Made by a program: the position numbers and the translations under genes
In this document: in pieces, positions 16,366 to 24,396 of the stretch
How the letters are laid out: each line of letters starts with the position of its first letter
Numbering within the stretch: the stretch's first letter is position 1
DNA from: CAZCVI01 sp964502145
GTDB lineage: Bacteria > Acidobacteriota > Aminicenantia > UBA2199
NCBI GenBank assembly: GCA_964502145.1
Contig: CAZCVI010000041.1
Span: forward strand, 1-57,953
Direction of reading: 5' to 3'
Length of the DNA: 57,953 bases
Notes under the pieces: model-generated
The model's database searches: none
What the model saw: only the letters and a program-made list of their open reading frames with translations
What the model was told of the DNA's origin: nothing

Positions 16366-17422
16366 ACGGCACCTCCAAAAGTACCCGCGTTCCGCCTTCA
16401 GTAAGCGGGGTCACGGTAAAACGGGCTCTCTCTCCATATAATAATTTCAAACGCTCGGATACACTGAAGATTCCAAAGCCACCGGAGAAATCATTCCCTT
16501 TTATGCCGAGTCCATTGTCCTCTACGGTAATAAAAAGAGACTGGATTTGGTTTACGGTTTGGTTGGTTACGGTGATCAGAATCTTGCCACCCTCCTTTTT
16601 GGGCGCAATACCATGAATCACAGCATTTTCCACGATGGGTTCAATGAGTAACGGGGGCACTAGACAAAAACAGAGGTCTTCGGGGCATTGGATTTGATAA
16701 GTCAATCGTTCTTCCATGCGTATTTTTTCGATTTCTAAATACTTGCGCACGAGATCGAGTTCTTTACCGAGGGTGTTCCATTCATTGGCGGTCTGGGATA
16801 AGACCTCGCGGTAAATATCGGAAAGATTCAACACGACAGTCTCGGCTTTTTGGGGGGATTTGTAGATCAGATCAAGAATAGTATTAAGGGTATTAAAAAG
16901 AAAATGGGGATTGATGCGCGCTTGGAGCACGGCCAGACGGGTTCGGGTTTGTAAGCTTTCCAATTCGCGGTACTCGCGATTCTTTAACTCCAAACGACTG
17001 CGCAAACGGTAAAAAGCAGCCATAATCACAATGAGCACAAGGGAAATAAGGGCATTCATGACTTGTAACAACAAATGACTGACACTGAAAATAGAAAAAT
17101 AAGTGACCTGTAAAAGAATCTTGATCAACCACAATGCGATTTCAGTGCCCAAAAACATCCCGGCAAAGGTGATAAGAAAATGCCGACCAATAAGGGTAAA
17201 ACTAAATTCCACGGGCACATTGGGCTGCAATGTGGGAAATAAAAAATAAAGCCCCTCAATGATGAAAGAAATACAATTGGTGAAAATGAGGGAGGTCCAT
17301 AAGGTTTGCAAAAAATGTTTCTCCTCACCGTATACAAAAAAAACCAGGGCAATCAACAACGCGATAAACTGGTAAAGAACACCCTTTTTCACTAATTCCC
17401 GCGCGGTAGTGGATGCTTTCAT
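16346..17422 (-). CDS. LytS-type membrane histidine kinase (His_kinase family)
   Basis: A 358-residue sensor kinase. Four hydrophobic segments (about residues 15-32, 43-62, 80-102 and 112-138) precede a coiled linker and the His_kinase signature QARINPHFLFNTLNTI, with phosphoacceptor His173. The ATP-binding part has IVENAVIHG (Asn266) and EDNGLGI (301-307) followed by GGFGIFSV. The start is placed at ATG 17422, 13 bp after the stop of the barrel gene; the longer open frame to 17698 would run deep into that gene. It overlaps the LytTR regulator gene. Being co-transcribed with an ABC transporter and barrel, it probably senses an envelope state or a transported molecule (inference). Confidence 0.9.
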   Translation of the reverse strand: MKASTTARELVKKGVLYQFIALLIALVFFVYGEEKHFLQTLWTSLIFTNCISFIIEGLYFLFPTLQPNVPVEFSFTLIGRHFLITFAGMFLGTEIALWLIKILLQVTYFSIFSVSHLLLQVMNALISLVLIVIMAAFYRLRSRLELKNREYRELESLQTRTRLAVLQARINPHFLFNTLNTILDLIYKSPQKAETVVLNLSDIYREVLSQTANEWNTLGKELDLVRKYLEIEKIRMEERLTYQIQCPEDLCFCLVPPLLIEPIVENAVIHGIAPKKEGGKILITVTNQTVNQIQSLFITVEDNGLGIKGNDFSGGFGIFSVSERLKLLYGERARFTVTPLTEGGTRVLLEVPCDHSDH

Positions 17423-17435
17423 GATTTTTTTTCCG

Positions 17436-18650
17436 TTACAGCGCAAGACGAAACCCAATTTGTAAACTACTGGCATAAAAAGACGCGCCAAACTCGCTGC
17501 CACTTTTCCCGGAAAAATAAAGGGGCTGGATATAAGCAGAAATACGATCACTGAGACTGTAATCCAATTGAAGGAGGGAAAGAAAACTGCCATCGGCAAG
17601 ATTAACAAAAAAGATAGTGGAAAGATCAACATTTTTATAGGATTTCCACGCCCGCAAGAAGAGATAATCACGAAACAAACCGCGTTTACTCTGGGCAAGA
17701 ATTTCGAGATCAGCGGTTACATTTAAAAAATCAGGCGGGCCATCGGTGCGGTTCAGATTGTAATCAAAATGAGTTTTCAAACGGGACCACCACTGCTTTT
17801 TTAACCCCCAATCGTTGTGGTAATATTCGGCAATGATATTAATTTGTTTGACGGTGATATTAGTACCCAAAAGGAACTCCTTATAATATCCATCCTGGGG
17901 TTGCACGAGGGGCGATTGGGGATAAACCATGCCGGGTTGATCAGCAAAATACACGAGATGATGAAGCACTGGCGCACGACGAAACATCATTGCCTCAGCA
18001 TGAACCTCAACAGCATCACCAATGGTAGTGGCAACCGCAAAACCGTATTCTAACTTGTGATATTCAGGGTAATACAAAATCCCGTATACATCAATCCCTT
18101 TAATGTTCCCGTAAGCAAATAAAGCGACATTCTGCCAATTGTTTTTCTTAAATACAGTGGCGCTAAGATTAAAATTCTCGGTATAATAATCGAGTTTAAC
18201 GAGATCACCACCCACGCGACCACGCTGGAAGTCCTCGGGGTCAGAGACCTGCTTGCCAGGGGTGACGATACCAATGGGGGTGAACATATAGCCCGTTCCG
18301 AATTTAATAATGGCCCGGCCCGCAGTGAGTTCCAGTTTGCCAAAACTGAGGTTCAGCGTCGCTTCGCGCAAGGCGAGTTTGCTTTTACTGTTGTGATCCA
18401 CGGTTAATACAGGAGAAACCAGGACGCGGATAGACTTAAAATGCACCCGGCTTTCAAGATTGAAGGCGAGCCGAGAGTCTTTTTCAGAATTCACGAACAT
18501 GGCATTGGGGTTCCAGGTACTATTCGTATTAAGATGCAAAAAATCATAGGAATAATGGCCATAAAAATTGAATTTTAGGGTTTTGGCAGACAACAAGATT
18601 GGCAGCAGCACTACCACCAGCAGAATCAAGCAAAATTTTGTTTTACTCAT
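17436..18650 (-). CDS. Outer-membrane beta-barrel protein of the ABC/LytTR operon
   Basis: A 404-residue exported protein. The signal peptide (residues 3-22, ending LLSAKT) is followed by alternating beta strands typical of a porin-like barrel, for example LNLSFGKLELTAGRAIIKF and the last strand SLQIGFRLAL. It could be a DUF1302- or alginate-porin-like barrel, but I cannot place the family. ATG 18650 is preferred; an upstream in-frame TTG at 18659 also exists. It lies 21 bp after the LolA-like gene and 13 bp before the kinase gene, so it is an operon member. A barrel beside a LolA-like carrier and a LolD/MacB-type transporter suggests a route moving a lipid or lipoprotein to the outer membrane. 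Confidence 0.8.
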   Translation of the reverse strand: MSKTKFCLILLVVVLLPILLSAKTLKFNFYGHYSYDFLHLNTNSTWNPNAMFVNSEKDSRLAFNLESRVHFKSIRVLVSPVLTVDHNSKSKLALREATLNLSFGKLELTAGRAIIKFGTGYMFTPIGIVTPGKQVSDPEDFQRGRVGGDLVKLDYYTENFNLSATVFKKNNWQNVALFAYGNIKGIDVYGILYYPEYHKLEYGFAVATTIGDAVEVHAEAMMFRRAPVLHHLVYFADQPGMVYPQSPLVQPQDGYYKEFLLGTNITVKQINIIAEYYHNDWGLKKQWWSRLKTHFDYNLNRTDGPPDFLNVTADLEILAQSKRGLFRDYLFLRAWKSYKNVDLSTIFFVNLADGSFLSLLQLDYSLSDRISAYIQPLYFSGKSGSEFGASFYASSLQIGFRLAL

Positions 18651-18671
18651 TTTGAACAACCCCGCTTTTTA

Positions 18672-19418
18672 TTATTCCGCTTCAATGTTAGCGAGATACA
18701 TCACATTAAAATACTTTTCGGGAATCGGCTTCTTCTTGTAGTTGGAGTTTTCCATGACCGTATATAACTTCGGATTCATTTTATCTTCGATCTTCATCTT
18801 GGAAACAGTGTTCTGGCCGTCGATAACTTTGAATTCCTGGTAATAGGCCGTCTTGAAATGTTTACCCGAGGTGAGGAAGAACTCTGCTTTTTGCGGTTTG
18901 TAGGTTTTCGCGTCAGCATAGAGGATAACTTTCTGGTAGGTAGCGCCTTTACTTCTGGCTTTTAATTCCATGACTAACATTTCGCCCTGTGGCGCCAAAA
19001 GCACACCCGTGTAATCAAGACTGAAACTCACTTTGGCTACATCGCCATTGGAAGCTTGACCCATGAGTCGTTGCATCGGAGTAATGCGCAGTCCACGTTT
19101 AGAACCGCTGAGATTGACCCACATATTGTCCCCTTTCATGAGCACTTTCATGCCCTTATTTTTACCATTGGAACAGATGAGCAAACTCTTATCATTACCA
19201 GAAAAGTAACCGGCAAAAGTAGCGTCTTCTTTTAAATTGTTGCTTTCGTAGTCGGAGATTTTAATATCCAGATAAAAGTCGCTATCCAGTTGGCGGTAGC
19301 CGTCTATTTTTTCCAGAACTTTAGCGGCATCTTCCGCATGGATAAATTGGGACAGGGTAAAAAACAACAACACAGGGCACAATAAACCCAAAAAATATTT
19401 TAGATATGTCTGATACAT
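18672..19418 (-). CDS. LolA-like outer-membrane lipoprotein-sorting protein
   Basis: A 248-residue exported protein. Signal peptide at residues 1-28 (ending FIHAED), then a pattern of the LolA-like/DUF4292-type family: VLEKIDGYRQLDSDFYLDIKI, a run of beta strands including GDNMWVNLSGSKRGLRITP, then KVILYADAKTYKPQKAEFF and a YQEFKVIDGQNTVSKMKI stretch. Proteins of this type form an open beta half-barrel that carries acyl chains across the periplasm. AGGAGG lies 6 bp before ATG 19418; the frame opens at 19466 but that start overlaps the permease gene. It sits between the permease and barrel genes, as the periplasmic link of the operon. Confidence 0.85.
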   Translation of the reverse strand: MYQTYLKYFLGLLCPVLLFFTLSQFIHAEDAAKVLEKIDGYRQLDSDFYLDIKISDYESNNLKEDATFAGYFSGNDKSLLICSNGKNKGMKVLMKGDNMWVNLSGSKRGLRITPMQRLMGQASNGDVAKVSFSLDYTGVLLAPQGEMLVMELKARSKGATYQKVILYADAKTYKPQKAEFFLTSGKHFKTAYYQEFKVIDGQNTVSKMKIEDKMNPKLYTVMENSNYKKKPIPEKYFNVMYLANIEAE

Positions 19419-19440
19419 GGTTCCTCCTGATGGAATTCGC

Positions 19441-20649
19441 TTACATGCCGCGAATGGCTTTGACAATGCTCAAGCGAAAGATGCGGCGTGCGGGCATAAT
19501 AGTGGAAAGACTAACAACCAGAATGGTCAAAAGACCAACAAAGATAAATATGCCCGGACTGTTGCGTACCATAAGTTCATAACCCACCGTATTTCCAGGC
19601 GGTGGTGGGAGCATGATACGGGCGGAATTAATAATGCCAGAAAAAATCAATTCCATTATAAAACCAGTAACTACACCAATGATCCCGATCCAAATACCCT
19701 CGGAAAATAGCATACGAAACATGCGGGACCGCGAAGTTCCCATGGCGCGAAAGGTGGCCAGTTCAGCGGAACGTTCCATAACAGACATGAGCACCGTGTT
19801 CATAGTGGAAAACCAAACAATAATCATCAACACGGGCAGCAAGAAAAAGATCATCTGGTAAAAGAAGTTGAGTATCTTCTCGTAATTGGAATCGACTTCT
19901 TTCCACAGTTTGAGAACCAGTTCCGGGGGAAGCATCGCTTTGGTTTGTTCTGTAGCAACAGGGATATCGAGTGTATCACGTAAGCCAACCGCGAGACGTT
20001 CGACTTTATCGGAAACAAGGAGTGCTTTGGCAGAATCCAAGGAGACAAGGGCAAAACGTTTGTCTAGTTCTTCGACCCCAGTGGTAAGCGTACCGACCAT
20101 TTCGTAGTCGCCCGCATTTAATGCACCGTCGCTGGTAGTGGTCATGATCGTAATATCGTCGCCGGTTTTGGCGTTTAGCAGTTTAGCCAGAGCCGGGCCC
20201 AATAAAATACCGTTCGGATTGGCTTTTAGTTGATTATATGCCTTATCATCAATGAAGTTTTCGCCGAGGATCACCTCATTTTCAGGAATAATAGCGGCGA
20301 CCATAATGCCCGTGGATTTGTCACCGGTGGAAGCGAGACCAGAAAAATTAATACGTGGTGTCACCACTTTAACCAGGGGATTGGTGGATATTTTTTTGGC
20401 CAGTTCCTGCCAGTTGGATAAACCGAGTTGCAGGATTTTTTCTTCTTCTTTTTGGGTGAAGTCTTTGGTCATAATCTGAAAATGGCCGGTAGAACCATGA
20501 ATCACGCTTTCTTTAACGCCATAGTCGACATAATTGGTATAAGCCAGGGCCAAGAGCAGCATGGAGACGCCGACGGCAATTACTGCGACCGTGATCAAGG
20601 TTCTTCGTTTATTGCGTAACACGTTTTTTAATGAAAGTTTTAGCATCAT
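19441..20649 (-). CDS. ABC transporter permease, FtsX/MacB type
   Basis: A 402-residue integral membrane protein with the MacB/LolC/FtsX layout: one helix near residues 18-38 after the motif LSLKNVLRNKRRTLIT, a large periplasmic domain of about 230 residues, then three helices (about 270-292, 318-342 and 362-385). The loop MERSAELATFRAMGTSR matches the coupling segment of this family. ATG 20649 follows AAGGAG. It ends 22 bp before the LolA-like start and starts 11 bp after the ATPase stop. Type VII ABC systems use ATP to pull substrates, often lipoproteins, out of the membrane rather than pump them through. Confidence 0.92.
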   Translation of the reverse strand: MMLKLSLKNVLRNKRRTLITVAVIAVGVSMLLLALAYTNYVDYGVKESVIHGSTGHFQIMTKDFTQKEEEKILQLGLSNWQELAKKISTNPLVKVVTPRINFSGLASTGDKSTGIMVAAIIPENEVILGENFIDDKAYNQLKANPNGILLGPALAKLLNAKTGDDITIMTTTSDGALNAGDYEMVGTLTTGVEELDKRFALVSLDSAKALLVSDKVERLAVGLRDTLDIPVATEQTKAMLPPELVLKLWKEVDSNYEKILNFFYQMIFFLLPVLMIIVWFSTMNTVLMSVMERSAELATFRAMGTSRSRMFRMLFSEGIWIGIIGVVTGFIMELIFSGIINSARIMLPPPPGNTVGYELMVRNSPGIFIFVGLLTILVVSLSTIMPARRIFRLSIVKAIRGM

Positions 20650-20660
20650 TGTCGTTCTCC

Positions 20661-21377
20661 TTAAAGGGATGAAGCGTTAGGGTGAATTGTCTGGTCTAAG
20701 TGGAAACCGTCCATACGACCGTCGCGCATGTGCAGCACTTTAGCTGCGGCTTGAATCACAATCGGATCATGGGACGCGATGAGGAACGTGATTCCTTCTT
20801 CGTGGTTGAGTTCAGTCATCAGTTTAATTATTTCTCCCGTGTTATGGGAGTCCAGGTTCGCTGTAGGTTCGTCAGCGATGACCAGTTGTGGTTGTTTGAC
20901 CAGGGAACGGGCGATAGCCACCCGTTGTTGTTCGCCGCCGGATAATTGCGAAGGTTTGTGGTGGCGGCGGTCCCAGATTCCGACACGTTCCAAGTATTTT
21001 TTAACCATTTCTTTTCGTTTGTTGGCTGGGGTATTGATTAGTAGCAGGGGGAATTCCACGTTTTCGTAAGCTGTCCAGACCGGGGTGAGGTTAAAGTTTT
21101 GGAACACGAAGCCGATTTTATTTTTGCGGAGGTGAACCAGTTTTTTCTCAGATGCTTTGGACATATCTTCGCCTTCGAACCAGAGCGAACCTGAATCAAT
21201 CGTATCAATCAGGCCGCAGAGGTTGAGCAGGGTTGTTTTACCTGAACCTGAGGGGCCCGCAAACACGATGAATTCGCCGGTTTCGACATTTACATTTACG
21301 CCTTGCAGGGCGTGGACTTCGGTTTTGCCCATGAGGTAGGTTTTTTTTAATTCTTTTCCAGTTAATAGAGTTGTCAT
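20661..21377 (-). CDS. ABC transporter ATPase, LolD/MacB type
   Basis: A 238-residue ATPase with Walker A GPSGSGKTT (41-49), Q-loop FVFQNFNL, signature LSGGEQQR, Walker B LVIADEPTANLDS and H-loop IASHD. The family includes LolD and MacB, which drive permeases of the type encoded next. First gene of the operon, with GGGAGG before the ATG and a TATAAT-like box on the reverse strand near 21440-21445. All six genes are closely spaced on one strand, so transporter, carrier, barrel and two-component system probably act as a unit. Confidence 0.94.
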   Translation of the reverse strand: MTTLLTGKELKKTYLMGKTEVHALQGVNVNVETGEFIVFAGPSGSGKTTLLNLCGLIDTIDSGSLWFEGEDMSKASEKKLVHLRKNKIGFVFQNFNLTPVWTAYENVEFPLLLINTPANKRKEMVKKYLERVGIWDRRHHKPSQLSGGEQQRVAIARSLVKQPQLVIADEPTANLDSHNTGEIIKLMTELNHEEGITFLIASHDPIVIQAAAKVLHMRDGRMDGFHLDQTIHPNASSL

Positions 21378-21677
21378 TTATGCCTCCCGGCATCAAAAAT
21401 TTTTATGAAGGATAATAACGTTAGTATTTTCATGCCATTATTATAGAATAATTCGCGGAGGAAAAGAACAAAAAACAGATAAACGGCAAAAAAAGGGGGA
21501 TGAATGGCGTAAAGATGATGTTAGGAGGATAGGAACAAAAAGTAGACGCGGCATCCTTGCCGCATTAACGAGGAAAAGAAGTAAGAGGATCGGCAATATC
21601 TAAAAAAGAACTCCCAATGTCTGGGACTTAATAAAAAAAGGTCCACTAGGCTTCCGGCGTGAGTTTAAGTTTAAAAT
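21378..21677. other. Intergenic region upstream of the ABC operon
   Basis: About 300 bp without a gene. It holds the promoter region of the ABC operon and, at 21541-21602, a copy of the GTAGACGCG(G/A)CATCC repeat. Nothing else recognised. Confidence 0.5.
21541..21602. repeat. GTAGACGCGNCATCC repeat, copy 1
   Basis: About 62 bp nearly identical to 22077-22138, including the tail CATTAACGAGGAAAAGAAG and a following AAGAGGAT..GG.AATATCT. In this copy the inner palindrome is GCGGCATCCTTGCCGC. Confidence 0.8.
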
Positions 21678-21842
21678 TCATGGGGTGTTTTTCTCATCTG
21701 CATATTGGGCAAAAGAGCCCTTATCTATGGTTCCTGCTTGTGATAATCCTCTTTTTACACTCTCCAGTGCATCTTTGTTTTGATACAGCCAGAGTTCTTC
21801 TGCTCTTTTTTTTGAATCCAAAGTTAAGGTAAGGTCAGTCAT
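21678..21842 (-). CDS. Small orphan antitoxin-like protein (54 aa)
   Basis: A 54-residue frame on the reverse strand, MTDLTLTLDSKKRAEELW at its start and ending FAQYADEKNTP. GGAGGTAGC lies just before the ATG, giving a convincing ribosome site. The layout (short N-terminal strand and helix, then ALESVKRGLSQAG and GSFAQYAD) resembles small antitoxins of RelE/ParE pairs. No toxin frame follows downstream on that strand, so it is an orphan or a remnant of a pair. The family is judged from sequence feel only. Confidence 0.6.
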   Translation of the reverse strand: MTDLTLTLDSKKRAEELWLYQNKDALESVKRGLSQAGTIDKGSFAQYADEKNTP

Positions 21843-21873
21843 ATGCTACCTCCGAATACCACTATAATTTGAG

Positions 21874-22032
21874 GTGGAAGATTTGTCAAGTGGGATATCC
21901 CACAAAATTATATTTAATAGATGGCATGAAAAAAATCCTACTGTACCTTTTTTTGATAATCTGTTTAATCCAACCCCATTCCAATTAATGGAAATAGTAG
22001 AGAATTTTGCTGTTTTAATGAGAGGGGAATAA
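21874..22032 (+). pseudogene. Possible gene remnant, C-terminal fragment
   Basis: An open frame from GTG 21874 to TAA 22032 encodes a protein-like sequence that includes IIFNRWHEKNPTVPFFDNLF and ends MEIVENFAVLMRGE. There is no convincing ribosome site, so it may be the 3' end of a lost gene. The perfect inverted repeat starts 2 bp after its stop. An overlapping frame at 21926 (MKKILLYLFLIICLIQPHSN) looks like a signal peptide but also lacks a ribosome site. I do not recognise the family. Confidence 0.35.
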
Positions 22033-22034
22033 AA

Positions 22035-22103
22035 TAATGCGACAAGGATGTCGCGTCTACTTATAATAGCTGCATAAGTAGACGCGACATCCTTGTCGCA
22101 TTA
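22035..22103. repeat. Perfect 29-bp inverted repeat (GACGCGACATCC family)
   Basis: The arm at 22035-22063 (TAATGCGACAAGGATGTCGC, then GTCTACTTA) is an exact reverse complement of 22075-22103, with an 11-base loop. The right arm continues into the 62-bp repeat also found at 21541. A diverged pair lies at about 28888-28952. Confidence 0.9.
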
Positions 22104-22248
22104 ACGAGGAAAAGAAGCAAGAGGATAGGTAATATCTTAAAATGGAAAACAATCCATGCATTTTGAAGTACACTTTCTCCCAACCATTCATTTATGACTT
22201 AATTATGCTTTCTTCGCTGTAAAAAAGGCATACAACGAGTGGTTTTTA

Positions 22249-22670
22249 CCTTTACAATTCTTTCTTCCGTGGTACAATGTGCCATTGTTCTGGTAAACTT
22301 TGCCATTTTTGACGTGGAATCAGTCATTTTTATGGTACACTCTCTACATGTTGTGGTGCAATCATTAAATGCAGTCGTACACTCTCTACATGTTGTGCTG
22401 CAATCATTAAATGTTGTGGTACACTCTCTACATGTTGTGGTGCAATCATTAAATGTTGTGGTGCAATGTCTAATTGCAGTGGTGCAATCTTAACTTGCAG
22501 TACTGAAACGTGTCATTGCAATCCTAAAGTATCTACTTGCAGTCGTGCAATCTCTACTTGCAGAGGTAAACTCTCTACTTGCAGCGTTACACTCTTTACT
22601 TGCAGCACAAAAACGTGTTCTTTCCATCCTAAAGTATCTACTTGCAGGGGTGCAACGTTCACGTTCCGCT
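22249..22670. repeat. 21-bp degenerate tandem repeat array
   Basis: About twenty head-to-tail units of 21 bp, approximate consensus CAGTGGTGCAATCTCTACTTG, diverging in the middle. Because 21 is a multiple of three, several frames stay open, but none has a ribosome site and stops break the array on both strands. Read in one frame it would give heptads such as VVQSLNV. The array ends about 100 bp before the sigma-54 activator gene. Confidence 0.8.
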
Positions 22671-22697
22671 CTGCTTTGCCTTCTAATAAGATAATAT

Positions 22698-22725
22698 TTG
22701 CTCTTTTCGAAAAAAAGAGTATAAT
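22698..22725 (+). promoter_or_regulatory. Promoter of the sigma-54 activator gene
   Basis: TTGCTC (22698-22703) and TATAAT (22720-22725) with a 16-bp spacer, 43 bp before the ATG at 22769. Confidence 0.5.
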
Positions 22726-22768
22726 TGCACAGGATATATTATTATATTATTTTATTAGGAACTAGATT

Positions 22769-24133
22769 ATGATTAAAACTGAAGAAAAAACACACCTGGA
22801 TAAGCTGAACATCCTGGTGATTGACGACGAAATAAATATTCGCAAAACAATCTCCATGTGTCTGGAAATCGAAGGCCATGCAGTTCGTTCGGTCAGTAAT
22901 TTTGATGACGCGGTAGAAGAAATTAAACAGGGGTTCTTCGATGTGGTGTTCCTTGATTTGCGACTGGGCACAAAAAACGGCTTGGACTTGCTCCCTGTAT
23001 TGCAATCGAATTCACCGGCTACCAAAGTGGTGGTGATCACAGCTTACGCTTCAATTGATTCGGCGGTGGAAGCGATTCGCAAAGGCGCAACTGATTATAT
23101 CCCTAAACCTTTCACTCCATCCCAAATCAAAATCGTGGTGGAAAAAATATTCGCGCTACGCACGCTACAAAAACAAATCGCAGAACTCAAATCAAGCTTA
23201 AATGCGATTGCTCCTGAAATCAATTTCTCCAGCCGCAACCCCTCCATGCAAAAAGTAATCGCGGCAGCCCAGGAAGTGGCAACCTCGGATGCGAATATTC
23301 TATTAACGGGCGAAAGCGGCACGGGAAAAACAATCCTGGCGCGGGGTATCCACGATTGGAGTCCTCGCGCTACAAAACCCTTTATCGTGGTTTCCTGCCC
23401 TTCATTGTCCGGGGAACTCTTGGAAAATGAACTGTTCGGACACGCCAAAGGTTCTTTCACTGGTGCGGTGGGGGATTATAAGGGCCGTATTTCAATGGGT
23501 CATGAAGGAACGCTCTTGTTAGATGAAATTGGGGACTTACCACTTTCTATTCAACCGAAACTGCTCCGGTTTATCCAGGAGAAAAAATATGAACGGGTAG
23601 GCGAAACAATAACCCGAAACGCGGATGTTCGTCTAATTGCGGCGACAAACATGAACCTGGAAAAAGCAGTAAAAGAAGGACGTTTCAGGGAAGACCTCTA
23701 TTATCGCCTGAATGTGGTGGAACTGGTGACACCTCCGCTCCGCGAACGGAAAGAAGATATTGAGAATCTGGCGCATGGGATGCTGGCTTTTTTTGGTTTA
23801 CATAATCATCGTAGTTTCTTGGGTTTTACGGAAGAGGCGTTGTCTGTGCTTAAAAACTACTCTTGGCCGGGAAATGTTCGTGAACTGAGGAACACGGTGG
23901 AACGTATGGCTATTTTTTGTAAAACAGAAAGAGTAGGCAAGGAATACTTGCCTGGGAAACTATGTGAAAACGAAAATTTACCGCGTCTGGGAGACAAAAT
24001 AGACCTTTTGAAGATCGAAGAGCTTCATATTCGCCGGGTATTGGCTTCAACGGCTAACTTGCAAGAAGTGGCTGAAATCCTAGGCATTGATCAAGCGACG
24101 TTGTGGCGCAAACGTAAAGCCTACGGAATTTAA
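22769..24133 (+). CDS. Sigma-54-dependent response regulator, AlgB-like
   Basis: A 454-residue NtrC-family activator. Receiver domain 14-128 with Asp19/Asp20, phosphoacceptor Asp63 (VVFLDLRLG), Thr91 and Lys113. AAA+ domain 155-385: Walker A GESGTGKT (181-188), sigma-54 contact loop GSFTGA (228-233, Ser in place of the usual Ala), Walker B LLLDEIGD and RFREDLYYRL as arginine-finger region. C-terminal Fis-type helix-turn-helix 425-452 ending TLWRKRKAYGI, which, with the length, resembles AlgB of the AlgB/KinB pair. No kinase gene is adjacent; the KinB-like kinase lies 5 kb downstream at 29202 behind a -24/-12 promoter, so this protein is the obvious candidate activator. The weak point is that the link rests on proximity and family resemblance. 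Confidence 0.93.
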   Translation: MIKTEEKTHLDKLNILVIDDEINIRKTISMCLEIEGHAVRSVSNFDDAVEEIKQGFFDVVFLDLRLGTKNGLDLLPVLQSNSPATKVVVITAYASIDSAVEAIRKGATDYIPKPFTPSQIKIVVEKIFALRTLQKQIAELKSSLNAIAPEINFSSRNPSMQKVIAAAQEVATSDANILLTGESGTGKTILARGIHDWSPRATKPFIVVSCPSLSGELLENELFGHAKGSFTGAVGDYKGRISMGHEGTLLLDEIGDLPLSIQPKLLRFIQEKKYERVGETITRNADVRLIAATNMNLEKAVKEGRFREDLYYRLNVVELVTPPLRERKEDIENLAHGMLAFFGLHNHRSFLGFTEEALSVLKNYSWPGNVRELRNTVERMAIFCKTERVGKEYLPGKLCENENLPRLGDKIDLLKIEELHIRRVLASTANLQEVAEILGIDQATLWRKRKAYGI

Positions 24134-24144
24134 ACCACATTGAA

Positions 24145-24175
24145 TGACTGGTGATATAAAAAAGCAGTCTATTTA
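24145..24175. repeat. 30-bp fragment duplicated at 25318-25348
   Basis: GACTGGTGATATAAAAAAGC and the following CAGTCTATTTA are identical to a stretch inside the AlbA/HATPase gene, where the reverse strand encodes NRLLFYITSH. Here, next to the activator stop codon, there is no gene, so it is a stray copy. Confidence 0.75.
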
Positions 24176-24208
24176 GGGAGAGTTTCTTGAGAGATGGGGA
24201 AAGAAAAA

Positions 24209-24322
24209 GAAGACCACAGATTACACAGATTAAAATGATTGACACAGATTAAAAGATGACTATGACAAAAAGAAATAAACCAATCTGCGTAATCATTTTA
24301 ATCTGTGTAATCTGTGGTCTTC
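24209..24322. repeat. ACAGATTACACAGATTAAAA hairpin element, copy 1
   Basis: A perfect 32-bp inverted repeat: arms 24209-24240 and 24291-24322 (GAAGACCACAGATTACACAG.. and its complement) around a 50-base centre. It occupies the gap after the activator gene and could act as a bidirectional terminator. It continues into a right end (24338-24396) shared with the element at 28777-28833. Confidence 0.9.
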
Positions 24323-24337
24323 TTTTAATTTCTTGTT

Positions 24338-24396
24338 AATTCGTGGGCCCATCTTTTTCTTTGTTTCATCTATTGCCTATAACCTGAACAGTTACG
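24338..24396. repeat. Right end of MITE-like element (solo)
   Basis: ATTCGTGGGC, CATCTTTTTCTTTGTTTCAT, CTATTGCCTATAACCTGAAC and AGTTAC match the right end of the element at 28777-28833. Only this end is present here, and it abuts the DUF1003 gene's stop codon. Confidence 0.75.

Larger units (their letters stand above)
21843..22768. other. Accessory intergenic region with remnants and repeats
   Basis: Over 900 bp without a clear gene. In order it contains a possible gene remnant (21874-22032), a perfect inverted repeat (22035-22103), a repeat tail to 22138, a 21-bp tandem array (about 22249-22670) and a promoter for the sigma-54 activator. Confidence 0.6.

Noticed and set aside
17423..17698. 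N-terminal extension of the LytS-type kinase
   Set aside because: It would lie inside the barrel gene and lacks a ribosome site; ATG 17422 fits the operon spacing.
22249..22670. CRISPR array
   Set aside because: Units are contiguous 21-bp repeats without unique spacers, and no cas gene is present. The 9-bp and 18-bp arrays were rejected as CRISPR for the same reason.
22239..22765. Two open frames across the 21-bp array (84 and 99 codons)
   Set aside because: Open only because the unit is a multiple of three. There is no ribosome site, and neither product resembles a folded protein.
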